Of a stretch of 64,000 nucleotides of DNA, positions 9,149 through 18,900 are shown in pieces (position 1 is the first letter of the stretch; every line of letters begins with the position of its first letter). The notes under the pieces were generated by a model. That model was not told the DNA's origin, did no database searches, and saw only the letters and a program-made list of their open reading frames with translations. The position numbers were made by a program, and so were the translations under genes. The DNA is from [Mycobacterium] crassicus (GTDB lineage Bacteria; Actinomycetota; Actinomycetes; Mycobacteriales; Mycobacteriaceae). The stretch lies in NCBI RefSeq assembly GCF_020181615.1, contig NZ_CP084029.1, positions 1,859,297 to 1,923,296 of the forward strand. The letters run 5' to 3'.

Positions 9149-9987
9149 TTGATCCCGGTGACCACGATCGAGGCCACGATCCGGCGCTGGAACACCATGA
9201 ACAACACGATCAGCGGGATCATCGCCACCGTCGTCGCCGCCATCACCAGCGTCCACTGCGTGTTGTACCGGGACTGCAGGGCGGCGGTCGCCACGGTGAG
9301 CACCCGCCACTTGTCGCCGCTGGTGATCACCAGCGGCCACATGAAGTTGTTCCACTGCGAAACCACCGTGATCAACCCGAGCGTGACCAGGATCGGCCTG
9401 CTGGCCGGCACCATCACGTGCACGATCACGTCCAGGGTGTTCGCGCCGTCGAGGCGCGCGGCGTTGATCAGGTCGTTGGGGACGGAACGAAAATGCTGAC
9501 GCAGCAAGAAGATCGCATACGGGGACCCGAACACGAAAGGCAACACCAACGCCCAGAACGTATTCCGCAGACCCAGCTGCGCCATCATCAGATACAGCGG
9601 CACCACCGTCACGGTGGCCGGCACCATCAGGGTTGCCACATACATCCAGAACAACTTGTCCCGGCCCGGGAAGTCCAGCCGCGCGAACGCGTAGGCGGCC
9701 AGCACCGAAAAGGTCAGTTGCCCCAGCACGATCACCGCCGTCATCAGCGTGGTGACCACGGCCGCCCGGCCGAAACCGGCGCCCCCCAGATCGCCGTAGT
9801 TGTCCAGGGTGGGCGGGTTCGGCCAGGCCAGCGGGGTGCCGGTCGCAAACTGCCGTGCCGGGGTGAACGACGTCAACAGCCCCAGTCCGAACGGCGCCAG
9901 CGTGATCAGTGCGCCGAGCGTCAGCAGCGCGTAGATCGCCGCGGTGCGAACGTGCCGGTGCGGATTGAGCAATCTGCTGATCAACAT
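9145..9987 (-). CDS. uspB: ABC sugar-importer permease (UspB-like)
   Basis: This 280-residue protein has six predicted membrane helices. It carries the binding-protein-dependent permease loop (A-A-R-L-D-G-A-N-T-L-D-V-I, the EAA motif) in its second half. It matches the MalG-type inner permease of carbohydrate importers. The open frame continues far upstream antisense to the LuxR gene, but M-L-I-S-R-L at 9987 is the natural start, directly before the first basic/hydrophobic segment. The stop overlaps the start of uspC by four bases. It lies 13 bases after the LuxR-type gene and is separated from its expected partner uspA by about 2.1 kb. No ATPase gene is nearby; Usp importers are thought to use a shared ATPase encoded elsewhere. 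Confidence 0.85.
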   Translation of the reverse strand: MLISRLLNPHRHVRTAAIYALLTLGALITLAPFGLGLLTSFTPARQFATGTPLAWPNPPTLDNYGDLGGAGFGRAAVVTTLMTAVIVLGQLTFSVLAAYAFARLDFPGRDKLFWMYVATLMVPATVTVVPLYLMMAQLGLRNTFWALVLPFVFGSPYAIFLLRQHFRSVPNDLINAARLDGANTLDVIVHVMVPASRPILVTLGLITVVSQWNNFMWPLVITSGDKWRVLTVATAALQSRYNTQWTLVMAATTVAMIPLIVLFMVFQRRIVASIVVTGIK

Positions 9988-10000
9988 GACGCGAGGTGGC

Positions 10001-11506
10001 TCACCGGGGCTGGTGGTAGGCGTAGGCGGCGGCCTGGGTGCGGTTGTGGACGCCGAGTTTCGCCATGATGGCGCAGACGTGGGTGTTGGCGGTTTTGATG
10101 CTGATGTATAGGGCGGTGGCGATTTCGGCGTCGCTGTGCCCGGAGGCAAGCAGTTCGAGGACGTCGCGTTGGCGCTTGGTGAGACCGTGGGGGTCAGCGC
10201 TGGTGTCCTTGCGGCGGCGGTCGGGATCGCGGCCGCGCAGGTGGTCGAGGCGTTGCTGGGCACGGCGGGCCGCGCTGCGGGCGCCAAGCTGACGGAAGGT
10301 GCCCAACGCGGCCTCGACGGCGTCGGTGTCGCCGCCGAGTTGAGCGACGGCGGCGTCGTAGGGGCAGCCACGAAGGACCCACTCCTGCGTGGCCGCGCAC
10401 CAATCCCCGTTGATTTCAAGCTCATAGGGAGTGGCAGCGATGACGTCGGTACCGGATCGGCCGCCGGCCAGTAGTGCCCAGCGTCGCAGGGAACCCCCCA
10501 GCCATGCGTACGCGGTGCCGGACACGGTGAGGGCTTCGGCCGCGGAGTGGCGGGCCGACTCGTCGTCGCCGGCCAGCCAGGCGGCCTCGGCCCGCGCGGC
10601 GCACACCGGCAGGCGGAGCAGGCAGCCCCTCGCGCAGTCCAGGGCCTCATCGAGCAGTGGCCAAACGGGTTCCTCACCACGGCGTGCCCGGATCAAGGCG
10701 ATGGTGAGCAACGGCGCGATCCGGTGCTGGGGAGTGAGTCCGGGCCGGGTGAGGATCTGTTCGGCCGCCAGCGCGGCAGGTGTCCAGTCGCAGCGAGACA
10801 GGCCGGTGAGTGCCTGCAGCCCTGCCACCAGGGGCCGGACCATCGCGAGGTCCCGGTGGTCCCGGTCGTGGTGGAAAGCCGCTGCTTCGGCAAGGTAACT
10901 CTCCGCGCGACCGAAATCGCCGCGAACGACCGCGAACATGCCGATCAGGACGCCCAGAATTCCGCCGTGTTCCTCGAGCCCAGGGGTTGCTGCCGCTTCG
11001 CGCCACACCGCCTCGAATTCATCCCAGCCGGTGTCGGTGCAGAACACGGTGGTGAGCGCCGCGTATCCACGGGCGCGGATCACCACGGCAGGGTCCCGGA
11101 ACTGGTCACCGAGGGTTCTCGCGCGGGCCGCGTACCGGGCACAGGCCGGGTCCAGGGCGAGCGCGGCGATGTGAGCCAGGTTGATCAGCGACCACGCCAA
11201 CTGCGGGGACGGGCCCAGTTCTTCGAGCAGCCGCAAAGACGCGTGCGCCGCCTGCATGGCTTCGGCGGGGCGTCCCAGCGGACGCAGATCCTCGGCCTCC
11301 GGGTGCGGATATCCGACCGCGGCGGGATTGGCGACCAGCACCTCGCGTTCGAGCAGACGGCGCCCCACGGCCACCCCCTCCCGGTTCGGGTCCAAGACCG
11401 CGCGTCCCGGAGCAAATATCAGGTAATTACCTGATGCGCCGAGGTCGGCCCGCCCAGCACACTCCCAAGGTGAGCGTGGCGGGTGGCCTGCCACGGGTAT
11501 CAGCAC
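10001..11506 (-). CDS. LuxR-type regulator lacking an ATPase domain
   Basis: The C-terminal 60 residues form a LuxR/GerE helix-turn-helix (L-T-K-R-Q-R-D-V-L-E-L-L-A-S-G-H-S-D-A-E-I-A, then I-K-T-A-N-T-H-V). The preceding 430 residues are Ala/Leu-rich helical hairpins like the TPR-type region of large AAA-LuxR regulators. Those regulators have an N-terminal P-loop ATPase, and none is present here: the frame begins with GTG at 11506 and no Walker motif is seen. It may be a 5'-truncated derivative or a short natural variant. The start is uncertain. It sits between uspA and uspB and is followed by uspB after 13 bases, so it probably drives or heads uspBC transcription. Confidence 0.72.
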   Translation of the reverse strand: MLIPVAGHPPRSPWECAGRADLGASGNYLIFAPGRAVLDPNREGVAVGRRLLEREVLVANPAAVGYPHPEAEDLRPLGRPAEAMQAAHASLRLLEELGPSPQLAWSLINLAHIAALALDPACARYAARARTLGDQFRDPAVVIRARGYAALTTVFCTDTGWDEFEAVWREAAATPGLEEHGGILGVLIGMFAVVRGDFGRAESYLAEAAAFHHDRDHRDLAMVRPLVAGLQALTGLSRCDWTPAALAAEQILTRPGLTPQHRIAPLLTIALIRARRGEEPVWPLLDEALDCARGCLLRLPVCAARAEAAWLAGDDESARHSAAEALTVSGTAYAWLGGSLRRWALLAGGRSGTDVIAATPYELEINGDWCAATQEWVLRGCPYDAAVAQLGGDTDAVEAALGTFRQLGARSAARRAQQRLDHLRGRDPDRRRKDTSADPHGLTKRQRDVLELLASGHSDAEIATALYISIKTANTHVCAIMAKLGVHNRTQAAAYAYHQPR

Positions 11507-11603
11507 ACTGCCATCTGATCAGGATGCGGAGTAAAGCCTAGCCCGGGAGCCCCCGCCCGCGCCCATTAAACAGCACGAAACCAGGCACGTGACCACCTAC
11601 AAC

Positions 11604-11610
11604 AAAGGAG
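11604..11610 (+). promoter_or_regulatory. Ribosome binding site deciding the lpqH start
   Basis: AAAGGAG lies five bases before the GTG at 11616. It shows that translation begins there and not at the upstream in-frame GTG at 11589. The chosen start gives a normal lipoprotein signal peptide. Confidence 0.8.
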
Positions 11611-11615
11611 TACCG

Positions 11616-12119
11616 GTGAAGCGTTCAGTAACGGTTGCCGCAGCGGCGGCAGCAATCGCGGTCGTAGGTCTGTCCGGGTGCTCCAGCGAAAAGAAGACGG
11701 AAAGTGCCCCCGCACCCTCCTCCCACGCCTCCCACTCCTCGAGTGAATCCAGCGCGTCGGTGAACGTCGGGGGCGCTGCCGCAAACACGAAGGTCACTAT
11801 CGACGGCCAGGACCAGAACGTCACCGGCACGACTGTGTGTACGACGATGGCCGGCGATGTCAACATCGCGATCGGCGGAGCGGCCACCGGTATCGCCGCG
11901 GTGCTCAGCGACGCCAACCCGCCGGAGGTCAAGTCGGTCGGCCTGGGCAACGTCAACGGTGTGACACTGGCATACACCGCGGGTACCGGTCAGGGTGACG
12001 CCAAGGCGACCAAGGACGGCAACGAATACAAGATCAGCGGCACCGCGACGGGGGTTGATATGGCCAACCCGATGCAGCCGGTGAACAAGCCCTTCGAAAT
12101 CGATGTGACCTGTTCCTAG
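11616..12119 (+). CDS. lpqH: 19-kDa lipoprotein antigen, LpqH family
   Basis: The 167-residue product has a lipoprotein signal peptide (K-R at residues 2-3, hydrophobic core, lipobox L-S-G-C with the lipidated Cys at 22). A Ser/Ala/Pro-rich linker follows. The globular domain then closely matches remembered Lpq[40 protein letters not shown] and a final D-V-T-C-S. Two cysteines in the domain should form a disulfide. LpqH is a surface lipoglycoprotein that signals through TLR2. In M. tuberculosis the gene is elsewhere (Rv3763), so here it may be an additional copy or a relocated gene. It ends at 12119, directly abutting the convergent uspA stop. Confidence 0.92.
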   Translation: MKRSVTVAAAAAAIAVVGLSGCSSEKKTESAPAPSSHASHSSSESSASVNVGGAAANTKVTIDGQDQNVTGTTVCTTMAGDVNIAIGGAATGIAAVLSDANPPEVKSVGLGNVNGVTLAYTAGTGQGDAKATKDGNEYKISGTATGVDMANPMQPVNKPFEIDVTCS

Positions 12120-13004
12120 CTACGTGAGGTCGTAGCTGACCCGGCGGCCTAACGAAAGCTGCTGCACCACCGTGACACCGACCAGCACGGCGAACAGCAC
12201 CAGCGCCATCACCGCGGCCCGGCCGATCGCCGCCGCCCCGAACGCCTCGTCGTAGATGCGGTGCGCGATCAGGTCGGTGCGACCGCTCGGTCCGCCCCCG
12301 GTCAAGGCGTACACCGTGTCGAACACCTGCGCCGCGCTGACCACCCCGGTGACCAGGACGAAGAACATGGTGGGCCGCAGCATCGGCAACGTGACCCGCC
12401 AGAATCGCTGCCAGCCGGTCGCGCCGTCGATGCGCGCCGCCGACAGCACCTGGCTGGGGATGGCCAGGATGCCGGCCAGGAAGAACAGGGCGACATAGCC
12501 GACGTTGGTCCAGACCACCACCGCCGAGGTCACCGGCAGCGCCAACCCGGGATCGGTCAGCCATTCGATACGGTGGCCGGCCAGGGTGCTCACCGCGCCG
12601 TCGGTGGGGCTCAGGATCCAGCGCCATAGCACCGCTATCGCCAATGGTGCGCAGATCCACGGCAGCACGTAGATGGTGCGGAACATGCCGCTACCGGGCA
12701 GCTCGCGGGCCAGCAGCACCGCCACCCCCAGCCCCAGCACGGTTTGCAGCGGAACCACGAACGCGACGAAAAGCACGGTCACCACAAGGGAATTGCCGAA
12801 CACCGGATCGGTCAGCACCGACCGCCAGTTATCCGCGCCGACGTAATCGATCGGTCCCAGCAGATCCCAGCGGTGCAGGCTCAACCACACCACCACCAGC
12901 ATCGGCAGCAGCAGGAACGCCACCACGCCGAACAGGCTCGGGGCGAGCAGCGCGTAGCCGAGCGTGGTAGAGCGCCGCTGGCCGGCGCGCGGCGAGTCTG
13001 CCAT
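12120..13004 (-). CDS. uspA: ABC sugar-importer permease (UspA-like)
   Basis: A 294-residue MalF-type permease with six predicted helices and the EAA loop near the end of the second half (S-A-A-R-I-D-G-A-T-G-W-Q-R-F). The ATG at 13004 gives the expected cytoplasmic start (M-A-D-S-P-R). It should pair with UspB in the membrane. It is divergent from tldD with only 33 bases between the starts, so the promoters overlap. Its stop touches that of the convergent lpqH with no gap. Being alone, it cannot share a simple message with uspBC unless readthrough crosses lpqH and LuxR, which is unlikely because lpqH is antisense. Confidence 0.85.
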   Translation of the reverse strand: MADSPRAGQRRSTTLGYALLAPSLFGVVAFLLLPMLVVVWLSLHRWDLLGPIDYVGADNWRSVLTDPVFGNSLVVTVLFVAFVVPLQTVLGLGVAVLLARELPGSGMFRTIYVLPWICAPLAIAVLWRWILSPTDGAVSTLAGHRIEWLTDPGLALPVTSAVVVWTNVGYVALFFLAGILAIPSQVLSAARIDGATGWQRFWRVTLPMLRPTMFFVLVTGVVSAAQVFDTVYALTGGGPSGRTDLIAHRIYDEAFGAAAIGRAAVMALVLFAVLVGVTVVQQLSLGRRVSYDLT

Positions 13005-13037
13005 GCAGGTATTAAAACCGGTCGATACCGTGGACCG

Positions 13038-14552
13038 GTGACAGCGAACCGGGGGATTGATGCCGAATTTGTCGCCCTGCCCCGCCATGAGCTGGCCGAT
13101 GCCGCACTGTCGGCGGCCAGAGCGGCCGGAGCCGACCACGCCGACCTGCGGATTCATCGGATCGCCACGGAAGTCATCCGGCTGCGCGACGGCGAGCTGG
13201 AGACCGCCGTGGTCAACCGTGAGCTTGGGCTGGCCGTAAGGGTGATCGTCGACGGCACCTGGGGCTTCGCCTCGCATGCCGAACTGTCGCCGGGCGTGGC
13301 CGCCGAGACCGCCCGCCGCGCGGTGCAGGTGGCCAAGACGTTGGCCGCCCTCAACGGCGAGCGCGTCGAGCTGGCCGCCGAACCGGTCTACCGCGACGTC
13401 AGCTGGGTCTCGGACTATCGCATCGATCCGTTCGACGTGCCCACCGCCGACAAGATCGACGTACTGGAGGACTACTCGGGGCGGCTGCTGGCAGCCGATG
13501 GAGTGCACCACGTGACCGCATCCCTGACGGCGGTCAAGGAGCAGACCTTCTACGCCGACACCTTCGGGTCGTCGATCACCCAGCAGCGGGTGCGGCTGAT
13601 GCCGGTCTGCGACGCGGTCACCGTCGGGGCCGACGGCTTTGACTCCATGCGAACCCTGGCGCCGCCGACCGCCCGCGGCTGGGAGGCGGTGATCGGCGAC
13701 GACGTGTGGAACTGGACCGAGGAACTGGCGCAGTTGCCGGCGTTGTTGGCCGAGAAGATCAAAGCCCCCAGCGTGACGGCCGGGCCCACCGACCTGGTGA
13801 TCGACCCGACCAACTTGTGGCTGACGATCCACGAGTCCATCGGGCACGCAACCGAATACGACCGGGCCATCGGCTATGAGGCGGCCTACGCCGGCACATC
13901 GTTCGCCACCCCGGACAAGCTGGGCACGCTGCGGTACGGGTCGCCGGTGATGAACGTGACCGCCGACCGCACCGTGCCCTTCGGCCTGGCCAGCATCGGC
14001 TACGACGATGAGGGCGTGGCCGCCCAGAGCTGGGATCTGGTGCGCGACGGGCGATTCGTGGGTTACCAGCTGGACCGGGTGTTCGCGCCGCGCCTGGGTC
14101 AAGCCCGCTCCAATGGCTGTTCGTACGCCGACTCGCCACACCACGTGCCGATCCAGCGAATGGCCAACGTGTCGCTGCAACCGGGCCCCGATGACGTGAG
14201 CACCGCTGACCTGATCTCCCGGGTCGACGACGGCATCTATATCGTGGGCGATCGATCGTGGTCGATCGACATGCAGCGCTACAACTTTCAGTTCACCGGG
14301 CAGCGGTTCTTCCGGATCCGCGACGGGCGCCTCGATGGACAGCTGCGCGACGTCGCCTACCAGGCCACCACCACCGATTTCTGGAATGCGATGGAGGCCG
14401 TCGGCGGCGCTTCGACGTGGCGGCTCGGCGGGGCGTTCAACTGCGGCAAGGCCCAGCCCGGACAGGTCGCCGCGGTCAGCCACGGCTGCCCGTCGGCACT
14501 GTTCCGCGGAATCAACGTGCTCAACACCCGCAGCGAGGGGGGCCGGGAATGA
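13038..14552 (+). CDS. tldD: TldD-family metalloprotease subunit
   Basis: The GTG at 13038 gives 504 residues, the usual TldD length and that remembered for Rv2315c. The metal-binding motif H-E-S-I-G-H (HExxxH, about residues 262-267) is intact and is followed by E-Y-D-R-A. In E. coli TldD and TldE/PmbA form a hetero-dimeric protease that digests unfolded peptides, for example microcin B17 precursor and CcdA. Here the two genes overlap by four bases (ATGA), supporting an obligate pair. The frame is open further upstream, but that part runs antisense over uspA. Confidence 0.9.
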   Translation: MTANRGIDAEFVALPRHELADAALSAARAAGADHADLRIHRIATEVIRLRDGELETAVVNRELGLAVRVIVDGTWGFASHAELSPGVAAETARRAVQVAKTLAALNGERVELAAEPVYRDVSWVSDYRIDPFDVPTADKIDVLEDYSGRLLAADGVHHVTASLTAVKEQTFYADTFGSSITQQRVRLMPVCDAVTVGADGFDSMRTLAPPTARGWEAVIGDDVWNWTEELAQLPALLAEKIKAPSVTAGPTDLVIDPTNLWLTIHESIGHATEYDRAIGYEAAYAGTSFATPDKLGTLRYGSPVMNVTADRTVPFGLASIGYDDEGVAAQSWDLVRDGRFVGYQLDRVFAPRLGQARSNGCSYADSPHHVPIQRMANVSLQPGPDDVSTADLISRVDDGIYIVGDRSWSIDMQRYNFQFTGQRFFRIRDGRLDGQLRDVAYQATTTDFWNAMEAVGGASTWRLGGAFNCGKAQPGQVAAVSHGCPSALFRGINVLNTRSEGGRE

Positions 14553-15925
14553 TCCCAGCACAGCAGGTCATCGACACCGCGTTGGCAGCGAGCCGGCGGA
14601 GCGCCGGCAATAACATCGAGACCATCGTGCTGGTCACCGAACGGGCCGAGGCGTCACTGCGCTGGGCGGGTAACTCGATGACCACCAACGGGGTGTCGAA
14701 CAGCCGCACCACCACCGTGGTCTCGATCGTCCGCGACGACGAGGGCGCGCGGGTGGGCTCGCTGTGCTCGGCGGAGGTGGATCCGGCGCTCATCCCCGAA
14801 CTGGTGGCGGCGTCGGCCGAGGCGGCCGCGGGTGCGCCGGAGGCTCGTGACGCCGCGGACCTGGTGGGCGGCAACGGCGTACCGGAGGACTGGGACGCCG
14901 CGGTGCCGGGCACCGGTGCCGAGGTCTTCGGTGGGCTGGCCGGTTCGCTGAGCCGGGGCTTTCGGGGTGCTGACCAGCTCTACGGGTTCGCCCGGCACGA
15001 GGTGGAGACGACGTTCCTGGCGTCCTCGACCGGGTTGCGGCGACGTTTCACCCAGCCGACCGGGACTGTGGAGATCAACGCCAAACGCGACGGCGCCAGC
15101 GCCTGGGCTGGGATCAGCACACCGGACTTCGTTGATGTGCAGGCGGATTCGCTGTTGGAGCAGCTCTCCACCCGGCTGGGGTGGGCGGAGCGCAGCGTCG
15201 AGCTGCCGGCCGGCCGCTACGAGACGCTGATGCCGCCCTCGACGGTGGCCGACATGATGATCTATCTGGGGTGGACGATGAGCGGCCGCGGCGCGCAGGA
15301 GGGCCGCACCGCGCTGTCGGCGCCCGGCGGTGGCACCCGGGTGGGGGAGCGGCTCACCGAGTTGCCGTTGACCCTGTACTCCGACCCGCACGCGTTCGAG
15401 CTCGAATGTGCGCCGTTCGTGGCGACCGGCACCTCCTCGGAGACGGCGTCGGTGTTCGACAACGGCCTGGACATCGGCTGCGTGGACTGGATCCGCGGCG
15501 GGGTGATCAATGCGCTGGCCTACCCGCGGGCCGCCGCTGCGGAGTTCGGGGTTCCGGTCGCACTGGCCGCAGACAACCTGTTGATGACCGGCGGCACGGC
15601 GAGCATGGACGAGATGATCGCCTCCACCGAGCGTGGGCTGCTGCTGACCACGTTGTGGTACATCCGCGAGGTCGACCCGACCACGCTGCTACTGACCGGG
15701 CTGACCCGCGACGGCGTCTACCTGGTCGAGGACGGCAAGGTGAGCGCGGCGGTGAACAACTTCCGGTTCAACGAGAGCCCGCTGGACCTGCTGCGCCGGG
15801 CCGCTCAGGCCGGCGTCGCCGAGCCGACACTCCCACGGGAATGGGGCGACTGGGCCACCCGCGCGGTGATGCCGTCATTGCGGATCCCGGACTTCCACAT
15901 GTCGTCGGTCAGTCAGGCGCAGTGA
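14549..15925 (+). CDS. pmbA: PmbA/TldE-family protease partner
   Basis: This 458-residue protein belongs to the same fold as TldD but lacks the HExxxH motif, as expected of the TldE/PmbA subunit. Recognisable segments are the N-terminal region (A-E-A-S-L-R-W-A-G-N) and the C-terminal domain with D-N-G-L-D-I-G-C, T-G-G-T-A-S-M-D-E-M-I and the ending N-N-F-R-F-N-E-S-P. It is translationally coupled to tldD. The last 17 bases overlap the 3' end of the convergent giant regulator gene. Confidence 0.9.
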   Translation: MIPAQQVIDTALAASRRSAGNNIETIVLVTERAEASLRWAGNSMTTNGVSNSRTTTVVSIVRDDEGARVGSLCSAEVDPALIPELVAASAEAAAGAPEARDAADLVGGNGVPEDWDAAVPGTGAEVFGGLAGSLSRGFRGADQLYGFARHEVETTFLASSTGLRRRFTQPTGTVEINAKRDGASAWAGISTPDFVDVQADSLLEQLSTRLGWAERSVELPAGRYETLMPPSTVADMMIYLGWTMSGRGAQEGRTALSAPGGGTRVGERLTELPLTLYSDPHAFELECAPFVATGTSSETASVFDNGLDIGCVDWIRGGVINALAYPRAAAAEFGVPVALAADNLLMTGGTASMDEMIASTERGLLLTTLWYIREVDPTTLLLTGLTRDGVYLVEDGKVSAAVNNFRFNESPLDLLRRAAQAGVAEPTLPREWGDWATRAVMPSLRIPDFHMSSVSQAQ

Positions 15926-18900
15926 GCTCGTCGAACCTGGCAAGCGCGGCGTCGAGGTCCGTCTCGTCGAACAGCTCGCAGCGGTTGATCACATCGCCGT
16001 CGACGGTCAGGAGATTGATATCGCGCCACTCCGCGTCGAAGCCCTCTTGGGAAATCCCCTGCGCCACATGGGTGACGGTCGCTCCGATGGTGCTGAGCCG
16101 ATGCACCGCTGCGATGTAGATCCTGGTATCCGGTGAATCATCCCATGCTGCTTGGAGGTACGCGATCATGTCACCGGAGGCGAAACCCGCCCCGCGGCGG
16201 TGGTCAATACTTACCCAGTCCGGCGTTGTCGCGGCGAGGTCGCGCCGGTTGAAACCCGCGTAACCGTCCGCGACGAGCGACCAGGTGTGCGCATAGGCGG
16301 CGGCCTCACCGGCGAGGTAGCGGGCATCGAGCTCTTCGAGGGCGGCGTCAAGATCGCCGAGGTCGAACATGACCCCCGAGGTGATTCGTTGGTTGCTGTC
16401 GATCTCGAGGACGCCGAGCACGTCGGTGCGGAACGCCTCGGGCTGCTGGTCGTGCCCGCAGAATCGGTAGCGATGCAGCACGAGCCGCTCTCCGCGGATC
16501 GCGATCACGGTCGCCGTGATGGTCTGGACTCCGATCTGGGCGGTTGCCTGCCAGTCGGCGAGGACGGTGTCTCTACCACACCGGACCCCGACACCCACCA
16601 ACGGACGGCGATCGTCGGTGGTGACGTCGTCTGCCATCAGCCCGGCCACCGTGTTCCAGTGACGGGCCGCGAACGACGCCTCGAATCGCGCCCCGACTCG
16701 GCTTGCTGTGTTCTCCGGTCGCAGCGCGGGCCGACCGAGTTCCTCGAACCGCGCGATCGCGGCATCGAGATCTGCCTCGTTGTAGATTTCGCAGCGGTTG
16801 ACCAGGTCGCCTTCGAAGGTGATCACGCCGACCGCTCGCCACTCGGAGTGGAATCCGTCTTGGGAGATCTCCTGAGCCATGTACGTGTAGACCGCTCCGA
16901 GGTCGTTGAGTCGATGAACCGATTCGATGATGTGGCTCAGGTCAGACCTGGAAGTCCATGCGGCGTGTAGCAACGCGGGAATCTCGCCGGATGCGATCGG
17001 GGTTCCTCGCCGGTGATCGACGTTCACCCAACCCGGCGTGGTCCCGAAGAGCTCGCGCCGGTTGAGCGAAGCGAAAGCCTGCATGAGGAGTGACCACGTG
17101 CGCGAGTTCTCGGCCGCCTCACCGGCGAGGTAGCGGGCATCGAGTTCTGCGATCGCGGCACCGATGTCGTCAACATCGAACACTACGGCCGCCACGACCT
17201 TCTCGTCGGAGTCGATCTCGACGATGTTGAGCGCTTCGTTTTGAACTGACCCGGGGTCGTTTCCGGAGGCGCGAACGCGGGTGAGGACAAGGCGCTCGCC
17301 GCGGGTTGCCACCGTGCCCAGCAGGATCATCCCGAAGCCGACTTCAGCGGTGGCCTGCAGCTCTTTGATCCCCGCATCGCGACCGTACCGAACGCCGACG
17401 TTCACCATCCGTCGGCGATCGTCGAGGACATAGTTGTCGGCCGCGGCTTGAGCGATGGCATCCCAGTCCCGCGCCGCGAACTGCGGATAGAACCGTTCGA
17501 TCACCAGTGCCGCCGTGTTCTCCGGGCGCCGAGTCGGTGAGCGCTCCTGCTCGTATCGTGCGTGCAGGGCATCGAGTTCGGCGATCGCGGCGACGACGTC
17601 GTCGACGTCGAACCAGACCTGGAACGCGACCCGACCGTCCTCGTCAATGCCGTACACATCGAGGAATTCGTCGTTCGGTGCGCCGGGGCTCGCGTCGGCG
17701 GTGCCCACGCTCACTCGAGAGAGAGCCAGACGCTCGCCTCGCACAGCGATGAACACATAGTCGATCCGGACCTCGCCCGTCTCGAGAATATTCTTGTTCC
17801 GACGTTGCCAGTCATCGAATGAGATGTCGCTGGACGTGAAGCCGACGATCTTGCGACGACTCTCAATGGCGGATTCGGCTGCATACAATTGCTCGAACTC
17901 GTCCCAGTCGCCTCGGTTGGTTGCGGCCACCACGCGTTCAGCCACTCGCACGCATGTGGTGTCGAAACCGACGGCCGGTTCCTCGGGTGGCGCAGCGGCG
18001 GGAGACGCGACGCGCTCGCCAAGTATGAGCCGCGCTTTCTCCGCAAGCGCCGCAGCGCCTTTCCGTTCGTACAGGTCCACCGCCTGCGCCGCGGCGGCTC
18101 GCGCGCCCATGGAGTCCCCGCCGCCATCCAACACTCTCGCCAGCACCAGACAGGCATCACCGTGGTCGACCAGGCCGTCGGTCTGCTCCGCCAGCGCGAC
18201 CGCGTCCTCGGCCGTTCGCCGGGCGCCGTCAAAATCACCGCGACGCGCTGACAGCAGCGCCCGAAGCGTCCGCCAGGCGATCGATGCCTTCAGCGCATGG
18301 CCGGCCAGACGTTCACTCTCCGAACATAATTCATCGGCCTCGGGATCTCGGTCCAGCGCCAGACAAGCACGACCCAGCAGCGCCGCGGTCTCGGCGGTGT
18401 CCGCGTCGAGGCCCATCCGACGAAAGCCCCGGTAGGCCCGACGGAGCTGTGGCTCGGCCTGGCCGGGATCGTCCAGGACCAGCTCGACGATCCCGGCGAA
18501 CTGCTCGACCTCGAGCAGGGCATGGCGCAGGCCTAGCTCGGTGACCGTGCGCCGGGCCGACTCGATCATGCGTCGGGCTGCCGGGGCGCGGCCGCGGAAG
18601 GCCTCCAACACGGCTTGGCATCGCGTCGATGTCGCCTCGACCGCCGGGGAATCCGTGGTGATTCGCAACAGCCGCACCACGTCCAGGCACCGTCCGCCCG
18701 CCCGGGGCACCGGGCTGGGGCCCCACAGCGCCGCGACCGGTGCGCCGGCCAGCACCGCATTGACCCGACGGTGTTCACGTGCGCGCCGCGCCGCCGTCAG
18801 CGCCTTGTCCAACGCGATCTCGCAATCGCCGATTCGCCCCAATCGGGCGAGACACCCGGCGCGCACGGTATGCGCCTTGGCTTCGCCTGCGGCATCGCCC

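Noticed and set aside
9988..10680. Upstream extension of the uspB frame
   Set aside because: It runs opposite in register to the LuxR gene on the same strand and is Pro/Thr/Ser-rich without membrane helices; the natural start is at 9987.
12120..14561. An 813-codon open frame on the minus strand that extends uspA through tldD
   Set aside because: Only the last 294 codons look like a permease. The rest is antisense to tldD and has the Gly/His/Arg-rich composition typical of shadow frames in GC-rich DNA.
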